DNA of 47,129 nucleotides from Microseira wollei NIES-4236 (lineage in GTDB: Bacteria > Cyanobacteriota > Cyanobacteriia > Cyanobacteriales > Aerosakkonemataceae), in contig NZ_BLAY01000073.1 in the NCBI RefSeq assembly GCF_020521235.1, positions 1-47,129 on the forward strand. Reading direction: 5' to 3'. The position numbers and the translations under genes are program-made. The notes beneath the pieces are model-generated. The model saw only the letters and a list, made by a program, of their open reading frames with translations, ran no database searches and had not been told where the DNA came from. Below are positions 8,238-15,037 of this stretch, piece by piece; position 1 is the stretch's first letter; each line of letters opens with the position of its first letter.

Positions 8238-8363
8238 AGGACTTACGCGCAAGTTCCCGGTTTCAAGGAATTATCGTGGGTTTTGAAACCAGAGATATGC
8301 CTCCGGCACGCTGCGCGAACGAGGTCGAAACCGGGTTTCTGGCAACGCGCTTGCGTAAGTCCT
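8238..8363. repeat. MITE-like element with AGGACTTACGC ends
   Basis: The 126-bp element begins AGGACTTACGCGC and ends GCGTAAGTCCT, with internal inverted blocks around GAAACCGGGTTTCT. It carries a 23-bp micro-insertion at 8297-8319 (GAGAT^CGAGG), where the copy at 38381 has an uninterrupted GAGATCGACGG. It sits between the STAS gene and the diguanylate cyclase gene and so interrupts what looks like one transcription unit. Confidence 0.85.
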
Positions 8364-8400
8364 GGTTTTTCTATGCTTACCATACAGCCAACTGAAGTCC

Positions 8401-8745
8401 CTATTCCAAAACTAGGTTCAATGAAGGCATTAGCCGCTGCAAATTCTTTAACGATTTTCCCTGCCAGGGGACTTCGTTAGAGCCAAGAACTACCATCTGA
8501 ATATTTCCTTTTTCACGCACCTTAATTACAAACTTTGACAGAACGTTTATTCCCGAACTGTTGAGAAAATCAAGCTGACGCAAATTGAGAGTAATTGTTG
8601 ACGGCTGTTGCTCGGCTAGGTCGTTGAGCAGCTGCACAATCGGATAGTATTCTTCGATGCCACTCAGCCGCAGAGAGCCGTTAAAGATCGCTGTTTCAGT
8701 TAGTTTGTCGTAGTAGATGCTGTAATGTTCGGTTCTAATCTCCAT
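8401..8745 (-). CDS. STAS-domain anti-sigma-antagonist-like protein (slr1659-like)
   Basis: The 114-residue protein has the pattern of a single STAS domain: SLRLSGIEEYYPI, then ITLNLRQLDFLNSSGINVLSKF. The NSSGI segment sits where the phosphorylatable Ser lies in SpoIIAA/RsbV proteins. The tail WQGKSLKNLQRLMPSL recalls the cyanobacterial slr1659-like regulators. By family knowledge it would switch between a phosphorylated form (made by the SiaB/RsbW-like ATPase) and a dephosphorylated form (made by a SpoIIE phosphatase). I chose ATG 8745 over an in-frame TTG at 8754. The gene order next to a diguanylate cyclase makes a SiaC-like role plausible. Confidence 0.75.
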   Translation of the reverse strand: MEIRTEHYSIYYDKLTETAIFNGSLRLSGIEEYYPIVQLLNDLAEQQPSTITLNLRQLDFLNSSGINVLSKFVIKVREKGNIQMVVLGSNEVPWQGKSLKNLQRLMPSLNLVLE

Positions 8746-8938
8746 GAGCCTCAAACCTTAAATTTTTAATTGGCCGTTGGAAGTTTTTCCTACTCTGAGG
8801 AAACTGCTCTGTTAGGTAGCTTACACCCACGCACAACGGATGTGCTTGGGAAAGGTCAAACCCACGCCTGAAAGTTAATCTGTTATGTAGAAGAGGGTGT
8901 TGGTTCAAATCCACCCATCCCAGCCGCCGGTGGGTGTG

Positions 8939-9565
8939 TTAAATTTTTAACTGCACCATTGTAGTCACGGCGATCGTTAAAGGATCTGTTTGGACAGTCT
9001 CGAACTTCCAGCCTAGTTTAGCCTGATAATCATTGACCATTGTCAGTAAGCCTAACCCGGATTCGCCGTCGCTAGGCTCTTCTAGTCTACGAATAAACAA
9101 ATCGCCAGGATCGTTGAGCGTTAAGTCCTGGATGAATGTCTGCAACTTCTCTATTTGTTGATAACTGATGCTGTTAGTCACCCAGAACACCATATTGTTA
9201 CTCTTCAAATTCAGTTGAATCGTGACGGGGTAATGGGAGGTTTCGTCGCTAAACTTCATGGCATTTTCTAGTAATTCATTGGCGATAAAGCTGACGGCGC
9301 TCTTGACCTCGGCTTTCATGGTAATTCCTTTGTCAGGAGCTGGGTCACCGGGAAAGAAAGTGGTAAAATAGTCGGCGATAAAATCAGCCGATAAACCATT
9401 ATTTCTCCAGCGCTGCTTCAGGGGGATGGAACTGGGTGAAAACCCTATAATTAAGTATTCCTCGCTGGTTGGGATATCTGCAATGAAGTCTCCAAAGATT
9501 TGAGCCATAGCTATTTTGTCAGGGGGATTTGAGATGGGAAATTGTTGATTGGTTAGATTAACCAT
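8939..9565 (-). CDS. Anti-sigma/SiaB-type ATPase-fold regulator (slr1658-like)
   Basis: The 208-residue protein has GHKL-ATPase-like features: an N-box-like helix ANELLENAMKFS and a G-box-like GESGLGLLTMVNDY near the C terminus. It lacks a His-kinase dimerisation domain. This fits the RsbW/SiaB type of serine kinase that phosphorylates a STAS partner, and resembles the cyanobacterial slr1658 group. The STAS gene lies about 190 bases downstream and a decayed SpoIIE phosphatase gene ends 10 bases upstream. The ATG at 9565 is a reasonable start. Kinase activity is inferred, not shown. Confidence 0.7.
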   Translation of the reverse strand: MVNLTNQQFPISNPPDKIAMAQIFGDFIADIPTSEEYLIIGFSPSSIPLKQRWRNNGLSADFIADYFTTFFPGDPAPDKGITMKAEVKSAVSFIANELLENAMKFSDETSHYPVTIQLNLKSNNMVFWVTNSISYQQIEKLQTFIQDLTLNDPGDLFIRRLEEPSDGESGLGLLTMVNDYQAKLGWKFETVQTDPLTIAVTTMVQLKI

Positions 9566-9575
9566 TAGCCATTAC

Positions 9576-10418
9576 CTATTTTTGCTTGAACACCAGCAAG
9601 GTGATATCATCATAGACGGTTTGGTCGCCGATATGGTGCCGCAAGTCTGCCATCGCTGCTTGCCCGATAAGGGCGGCGGATCGATGCCAGTTGCGGCGAG
9701 TTACTTCACATAGTCTATCTAATCCGTATTGCACCCCATTAATATCTTCTGCTTATGTAATTCTATCGGTGTACAACACCACGACATCTCCTGAGTTTAA
9801 CTGTATATCTGCGTAGGCGACAAAATCGGCAATGTCTGAAACTATGCCGAGGGGAAAGCCCAAATATATAGTATCAATCAGTTCTACCGAGCCGCCAGAG
9901 TGGATTACAATTAGCTGTTCGTGTCCGCTTAAGCGCAGCATTCCTCCTTGATAGTCTAGTAAGGCGAAGGTGAGATTTTTATCGCAATTCATCTGCTGCA
10001 AGTTGTCGTAAATCTTGCGGTTGAGAACCTTGAGGAATTTCACCGTATCGGTTTCGTTGGTAGCCAGCAGCGTCCCCACGGCGGTTTGCACCACGATTGC
10101 TAACACGCCGCTTTCTCTGCCTTGTCCCGTCACGTTCCCCATGCCAATTTTGATCGGATCGCTTTGTTGCAGGATATCGTAGTAGTCTCCCCCTACTGCG
10201 GCTGCGGGTTGGGAGGGGCCTGCAATTTCTAATTCGGGAATTTGAGCGAGTGTTGCATCTTTTGGTAAAATCATTTGTTGCAGTTTACGAGCCACTTCTA
10301 GCTCAGCGCTTAAACGGATATTTTCAGCTTTTAGGCGTTTGTTCAACACTAGAATTTCGGCATTGGCTGGCGCCAGTTGAGCGGTACGCTCTTGGACTTT
10401 TTGTTCTAAGATTGCCAT
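9576..10418 (-). pseudogene. Decayed SpoIIE/RsbU-type PP2C phosphatase
   Basis: The frame starts with a coiled coil (LEQKVQERTAQL), then RKLQQMILPK and the SpoIIE domain. It is stopped by TAA at 9753-9755, where paralogues have GITEAE; reading past it gives a normal tail, AEDINGVQYGLDRLCEV to YDDITLLVFKQK, ending at 9576. Two catalytic positions are also changed against the copies at 10741 and 15038: GDVTGHG is GNVTGQG (metal-binding Asp to Asn) and YTDGIT is YTDRIT. The N-terminal sensor is missing. The enzyme is almost certainly inactive. It sits directly upstream of the SiaB-like gene, where an active phosphatase would be expected. Confidence 0.88.
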
Positions 10419-10451
10419 GAGATTTAATTCAGCTAAATTCTCTCTCTCTTG

Positions 10452-10560
10452 TGAACTGGCTAATTGCTAATTGCTAATTGCTAATTTTCAATTGCCTCCA
10501 GATCAGCCATTAGCGATTAGCTATTAGCAATTACACAACCGTTGCGAAGGGACATGATAT
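10452..10560. repeat. STRR-bearing dispersed repeat ending GGGACATGATAT
   Basis: About 105 bases: GGCTAATTGC heptamers, TCAATTGCCTCCAGA, GCCATTAGCGATTAGCTATT, then TTACACAACCGTTGC and GGGACATGATAT. A near-identical copy lies at 28314-28418 in the same orientation, differing in a few bases and a short insertion, so this is a discrete mobile or duplicated unit. Confidence 0.85.
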
Positions 10561-10740
10561 GAATGGCTTTTTTAGCATCTTCTGGAATCAGACCATCAGC
10601 ATTGAGGGGTTAATTAAAATGGCGTTGAGAACCCAAGACATCGCTTCTATGATATCGTTGACCGTTGCTAAGGAATTACGACCTGTAGGGGCAATTAGCA
10701 ATTAGCAATTAGCAATTAGCACCGGATTGGATATGATTCC
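10561..10740. other. Spacer between two SpoIIE genes, with a short STRR array
   Basis: No gene is seen. It contains four TTAGCAA units at about 10696-10720 and the repeat word CCGGATTGGATATGAT just before the stop of the MASE1-SpoIIE gene. It may once have been the tail of the second phosphatase's missing sensor region, but no similarity is visible. Confidence 0.5.
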
Positions 10741-12516
10741 CTATTTTTGCTTGAAAACTACCAAAGTGATATCATCGTAAATTTTTTGTTGGCCGATATG
10801 CCGCCGTAGGTCGTCAACTACAGCTTGCCTAATTTCACCGGCAGATTTTTCCCAGTTGCGGCTAACTACCTGGCACAGCCGTTCTAGTCCGTATTGCACG
10901 CCGAGAGTATTCTCGGCTTCTGTAATCCCATCAGTATACAGCACTACCACATCTCCGGGATGCAACTCGACGTCGGCGGAGGAGACAAAATCGCCTATAT
11001 CTTCTTCCAGACCGATGGGAAAGCCTAAGTCTATCGTATCGATGCGTTCCACCAGTCCCCCGGCGCGGACTACGATTGTTTGTTCGTGTTGTCCGCTTAA
11101 GCGCAGCAAACCCCCTTGATAGTCGAGCAAAGCTAAACTCAGGTTTTTATCTGAATTCATTCGCTGCACGTTGTCGTAAACGATCTGATTTATTACTTGC
11201 AAAAACTTTACCGGATCGGTTTCGTTACTAGCTTGTAACGTTCGCACCGCTGTTTGTACCATAATCATTAGTACGCCGCTTTCTAAGCCGTGTCCCGTTA
11301 CGTCGCCGATGCCGATTTTGATGCGACCATTTTGTTTGAGAACGTCGTAATAGTCGCCGCCAACTTCCGCTGCGGGTTCCATAAAACCGGCTATTTCTAA
11401 TTGGTCGATCGATTCTAATTCGGATTGTTTGGGTAAAATCATCTGTTGCAGTTTGCGCGTCACGGCTAGTTCGTCAGCCATGCGGAGGTTTTCGGCTTGC
11501 AGGCGTTGGTTGAGGCGGGTGATTTCCCCGTTGGCTTCTTTTAATTGGGCGGTGCGTTTCTCGACTCGGTATTCTAGTTCTTGATTGGCTTTCTCCAGTT
11601 CGGCTTTAGCGCTTTCCCGTTCGTTGATGATGGCAGATAATATCAGGGTTGTTACCGTTACCGAACCGACGAAGGTTTGCAAAAGTAACAGGGATTCGTA
11701 CAGCGTACTGCGAATAAATGAACTGACTCCGTAGACCGAACCGACAATTGCGATCGCCGCAACCAAAAAGATGGCTAAGGTGGCTCCCCGTTTCCCAAAT
11801 CGCAACGCCGCCCACACGAGCAAGGGAATCATCAGGTACTCTATCGGATATCTAAACCCAAACGCAATATTTGTAATTATCCCCACCAGCAGCAGCCAGA
11901 GTCCGAACTCTGCCCATTTTGAACTTTTGAATCTCCCACGCCAGCCGCAACTGAAAATTCTCGATATAAAATTTAAAATTGGATGAAACCAAGTGAAGAT
12001 CAGCGGCGTTAGTACCAGTACCCCCGTGAGATCCCCTATCCACCAAGTGAACCAACTATATCCAAACGCACTCCAGGGAACGTAACCGCCCAAACACAGA
12101 CTGAGGACGCCCAAAGTCGGGCTAGTCGTGCAACTGAGCGCTGCTGCGGCTACGAATTTGATGATATTGTGACCTCGATCGAATAGATTGCCTTTACCGC
12201 ACCAGCGTTGATTGAGCCAAGCTCCTGTCACCGCCTCCAATGTTCCCCCAGTTGCAACACCACATGCTACAGCAAGGGCAATCAACAACGGGTGTCCGCT
12301 TGCCAGATTGAGGATATTTGCCGCAAGCGCTCCTAGCAAAATACCAGGCCACAACCGATATCCACCTAATAACACAGCCGCTAAGGTTATACCGGATGGA
12401 GGCCATACCGACGAGGCATTTCCCTCGGAGATACTCAATAAAAATCCCAGCCTAGCTCCAAGATAGTACAGCGTAGCGAGCGCCAAATTACCTAACAGGA
12501 GGTTTGTTTTTCTCAT
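10741..12516 (-). CDS. MASE1-SpoIIE membrane-bound PP2C serine phosphatase
   Basis: The first 300 residues are a MASE1-type integral membrane sensor with about eight helices and signature stretches SSVWPPSGITLAAVLLGGY and WWIGDLTGVLVLTPL. A coiled coil (about 305-360) leads to a SpoIIE/RsbU phosphatase (365-591). Catalytic motifs are intact: EVGGDYYDV, IGDVTGHGLESG, VLYTDGITEAEN and YDDITLVV. By family knowledge it dephosphorylates a STAS antagonist in response to a membrane signal. It is first in a minus-strand run with the SiaB-like ATPase, STAS protein and diguanylate cyclase, parallel to SiaA. Start ATG 12516. Confidence 0.88.
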   Translation of the reverse strand: MRKTNLLLGNLALATLYYLGARLGFLLSISEGNASSVWPPSGITLAAVLLGGYRLWPGILLGALAANILNLASGHPLLIALAVACGVATGGTLEAVTGAWLNQRWCGKGNLFDRGHNIIKFVAAAALSCTTSPTLGVLSLCLGGYVPWSAFGYSWFTWWIGDLTGVLVLTPLIFTWFHPILNFISRIFSCGWRGRFKSSKWAEFGLWLLLVGIITNIAFGFRYPIEYLMIPLLVWAALRFGKRGATLAIFLVAAIAIVGSVYGVSSFIRSTLYESLLLLQTFVGSVTVTTLILSAIINERESAKAELEKANQELEYRVEKRTAQLKEANGEITRLNQRLQAENLRMADELAVTRKLQQMILPKQSELESIDQLEIAGFMEPAAEVGGDYYDVLKQNGRIKIGIGDVTGHGLESGVLMIMVQTAVRTLQASNETDPVKFLQVINQIVYDNVQRMNSDKNLSLALLDYQGGLLRLSGQHEQTIVVRAGGLVERIDTIDLGFPIGLEEDIGDFVSSADVELHPGDVVVLYTDGITEAENTLGVQYGLERLCQVVSRNWEKSAGEIRQAVVDDLRRHIGQQKIYDDITLVVFKQK

Positions 12517-12690
12517 AATTTGATACTTTGCTAGGGTTAATTTCGCCTAAAAAATAAGGGCATTTTTTGTAGTTAAGCTATACAGATCCCTAAGCTCTAC
12601 CCCAGACACACCCGCAGGTTATTCTTTTAAAGTGATTATTGAGTTATTTACATTATATTTTGCTCTCTTCCGGATGCTTTTGACTTATTC

Positions 12691-12818
12691 AGGACTTACG
12701 CAAATCACCAAAGTTTCTGGGAAAAATCCTCGAGCAAGTAACTAGAGATATGCCTCCCTTCCGCACTCGCGTTCGCTGCCAAGTTACTTTGGTGATGGGT
12801 TGGTCCTGCGTCAGTCCT
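12691..12818. repeat. MITE-like AGGACTTACGCA element
   Basis: It starts AGGACTTACGCAAATCACC and ends GCGTCAGTCCT. It contains a longer variant of the micro-insertion after GAGAT (from about 12748, beginning ATGCCTCC). Confidence 0.8.
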
Positions 12819-12907
12819 GTTATTCTCGCGCCTCGCCACCCGGTTTTAGACTTTACTTTGTGTGTTTTTATACCGCACAAATATGGGCGACGGGTCGGCA
12901 AAAAGCC

Positions 12908-12940
12908 AGATACCCGACTTTTCCAAAAAGTCGGGTATCT
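12908..12940. repeat. Perfect 15-bp-stem hairpin
   Basis: AGATACCCGACTTTT and its exact complement are separated by CCA. There is no U-tract and no nearby gene to terminate, so it is probably another dispersed palindromic repeat. Confidence 0.8.
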
Positions 12941-12983
12941 CCGCGTCAAGTTTATTTATACTCACCTACTATCGCCAGAGTTT

Positions 12984-13086
12984 CAGGACTGACGCACGCG
13001 GGGGCAGAAACCCGGTTTTTTCGTGGCTCTTTAACTTCCCAACTGGGGATTTTGCGTAAAAACCGGGAACTTGCGCGTAAGTCCTA
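12984..13086. repeat. MITE-like insertion with 5-bp target duplication
   Basis: A 103-bp element with ends AGGACTGACGCA and GCGTAAGTCCT is flanked by AGTTT at 12979-12983 and 13087-13091. The related locus at 26593-26640 has the same surrounding sequence with one AGTTT (26609-26613) and no element, which is a natural empty site. The element supplies the C-terminal codons of the small gene 13031-13297. Confidence 0.9.
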
Positions 13087-13297
13087 AGTTTGATGCCGCT
13101 GGTTTCTCATCCACAGGCGAGTAATCAGCGCAATTGCTCGCTTCTTTGGTGAGGACTGTACCAGGATGTACCGCACATTTGAGATAAAAGTTACCCGAAA
13201 AGTATCGACAGTTCTTACAGGGAACTTGATTTGAAGGTTTTATTTTAAAACCGAAAGGTTTTGGTAGATCTACTCTAAAGTATAAGTTAGTTATCAT
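13031..13297 (-). CDS. Small Cys-rich putative metal-binding protein, tail altered by a MITE
   Basis: The 88-residue product contains the core CKNCRYFSGNFYLKCAVHPG followed by NCADYSP: CxxC, a third Cys, a His and a fourth Cys, which looks like a small zinc site. The same core occurs in the gene at 26592-26990. There the protein ends AESNSGDSR; here it runs into the inserted repeat and ends in 20 or so element-encoded residues (LGLTRKFPVFTQNPQLGS). The transmembrane N terminus of the other copy is absent. It is probably a fragment; whether it is expressed is unknown. Confidence 0.5.
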   Translation of the reverse strand: MITNLYFRVDLPKPFGFKIKPSNQVPCKNCRYFSGNFYLKCAVHPGTVLTKEASNCADYSPVDEKPAASNLGLTRKFPVFTQNPQLGS

Positions 13298-13421
13298 TGG
13301 CGATAGGGAGTTTCACAGTATAGAGCTGGCGCTGCGGGTTGCACCGTCAACGTCTTAGCTTTGTACTTCGCCAAAAAGGCCCCTCGACTTTTCGAGAAAA
13401 AAAACAGCCGTTTCAACCGCC

Positions 13422-14030
13422 GATAATTTAGCTGCCTGGGTTGATACGCTGGGCAATTCTCTGCTGATTGATGCTCGCGCCATGAAGGCGATGAATCAAT
13501 TGTGGAACAAAAAGGTATCAACTCGGAAAGAGGGGAAGCCGGAAGCATATTGGGATAGTTGGTTAGACCGAGTTACCCGCAAGCGCAATCATCAGATGCG
13601 CTTCGGGGGTTAACAAGGCGGCGAAGTTGATTGTTCAACATTGTTTGAAGTGCGGGATTGGAACTTTGGTTATTGGTTGGAACCAAGGGTTTAAAACTGA
13701 TGCCAATTTAGGCAAGGTTAACAACCAAAAGTTCGTTCAGATGCCATTGGTAAAATTGAAATACCGATTGAAACAGCTTGGCGTTATGCACGGTATTCGG
13801 TTTGTATAAACTGAAGAATCCTATACCTCTAAAAGTAGCTATCAAGATGGTGAATCCCTGCCCAAATATGGCGAAAAACCTTTGGGTTGGAAAGCATCGG
13901 TAAGCGAATTTTGCGGGGTTTGTATCGTGGGGCTGATAAATCAATTGTTAATGCGGATCTTAATGGTGCCGCAAACATTTTAAAAAAAGTAGCCAGCTTT
14001 TCTTCGCTTAGACTTAGGCTTACTGGGTAG
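13422..14030 (+). pseudogene. Decayed IS605/IS1341-type TnpB
   Basis: TnpB is an RNA-guided nuclease carried by IS200/IS605-type elements. Pieces in order: DNLAAWVDTLGNSLLID, RVTRKRNHQMR, NKAAKLIVQHCLKCGIGTLV with IGWNQG, TEESYTSKSSYQDGESLPKY, GKRILRGLYR and VNADLNGAANILKKVA (third RuvC Asp). Lesions are a frameshift near 13605, a nonsense TAA at 13807-13809 and a frameshift near 13900. The N-terminal half, the zinc-ribbon cysteines and any TnpA are missing, so it is dead. Confidence 0.9.
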
Positions 14031-14128
14031 ACGGTCTTTGACAACCGTAGCGAGAGTTAGACTTTGGCAAAAACCTAAGTCTTCTCTGTCCGCAGAATCT
14101 CATCGGCTGTCTTTCATGAGAGTGTCAA
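14031..14128 (+). other. Right-end/omega-RNA-like region of the dead tnpB element
   Basis: Directly after the tnpB remnant come a hairpin (AGACTT...AAGTCT, about 14068-14090) and a second one in GAATCTCAT...ATGAGAGTGTCAA, ending near 14128. TnpB elements commonly carry the guide RNA scaffold and right end here. A similar pair of hairpins stands alone at about 38607-38672. Confidence 0.55.
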
Positions 14129-14375
14129 ATTCATGCATCAGGACTGGTATTGCTCCAGCAAGCACTTGAAATACAGGAGATCATAACCAGGAATAGCGAA
14201 GCGCAACGCCCAGAGTAGGAGTCAGAAAAGTGGTAAAATGCATACGCGACACCAAGCTGAGTCGCAAACACTAGATAGTGAACCAGTTCCACCACTGACA
14301 GCATCAGAGACCCAGCATAGCGGGTGTCCTCATTTGGTTGCGGGTATTGCCACACCCATCCAGGTTTTGGATAAA
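14129..14375. other. Gap with an unrecognised minus-strand open frame
   Basis: A 74-codon minus frame (14131-14355) has a hydrophobic stretch (VVELVHYLVFATQLGVAYAF) but no start signal and no family I recognise. It could be a remnant or chance. Nothing else is seen. Confidence 0.25.
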
Positions 14376-14533
14376 TAACTCAAGTTGCTAGTTATCTCTC
14401 TGGCAGCGGCTAATGGCGTTACTAGGCTCTGCCCTGGTCACGAGGCTAATGGCGAGATTGGTAAAAATCCAAGATTAGCAATTAGCAATTAGCAATTAGC
14501 AACGGCAAAGTTTATAACTAGCAACTTGCGTTA
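14376..14533. repeat. STRR element with 20-bp inverted ends (copy A)
   Basis: It begins TAACTCAAGTTGCTAGTTAT and ends ATAACTAGCAACTTGCGTTA, which are inverted repeats of each other. Inside are TAATGGC and TTAGCAA heptamers. The same architecture recurs at 20421-20556, 27262-27377 and 44960-45097, so the heptamer arrays travel inside a defined small element. Confidence 0.9.
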
Positions 14534-14667
14534 AATAGTCTTGCTGTCACCATCGTTGCCGCCTAGTTCAGCTTTTGGCAATGCTGTCCATAATTATTAT
14601 AGGTAACAATTTAAAGGAATAGGCTAAAACTGATATAAGACCTCACCTTTCAGAAAGGAAAATAGTC

Positions 14668-14865
14668 ATGGCTGGCGAAGTCTACCGGCAAAGTGGAAAC
14701 TTTGGCATTACACCTCTCCAAAAACTACCCTCTATGGCAGGCAGGATGCCCACCCCACAAGAGTTGTTGCAGAAGTCTATTGGTCCCATCAGCGGCGGCA
14801 AGATGGGGGCGGGTGCAAACGTCGCACTTTGTCATCAACGAAGTGGAGAAACGGAATCCAGCTAA
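14668..14865 (+). CDS. Small hypothetical protein
   Basis: A 65-residue frame with a good ribosome site (AGAAAGGAAAATAGTC before ATG) and a possible promoter (TTGGCA at 14575, TATAGG at 14598, 17-base spacer). The N-terminal 45 residues (PLQKLPSMAGRMPTPQELLQ) look like real protein. After about 14808 another frame looks more protein-like (NPANIWGFEFHVGERLLGG), so a frameshift is possible and the intact protein may have been longer, to about 14930. No family is recognised. It is about 170 bases upstream of the giant Ser/Thr kinase gene. Confidence 0.4.
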   Translation: MAGEVYRQSGNFGITPLQKLPSMAGRMPTPQELLQKSIGPISGGKMGAGANVALCHQRSGETESS

Positions 14866-15037
14866 TATTTGGGGGTTTGAATTTCATGTGGGAGAGCGAT
14901 TGCTCGGTGGGGGCTGGGTGCAGGACTCCACAAGAGTGGCACTTCGTTGCAGCGAAGCTACCTTTACCCCATACAGGCTTAAATTGTCACCAACGATCCA
15001 TTTATGATACAACTCCTATTGTAGCCCTTTCCTAACT

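Noticed and set aside
8849-8925. A functional tRNA gene
   Set aside because: Only a T-arm-like piece is seen; the anticodon stem does not pair, so it is reported only as a low-interest fragment.
14131-14355. A membrane protein gene on the minus strand
   Set aside because: No start signal or family match; kept only as an unexplained open frame.
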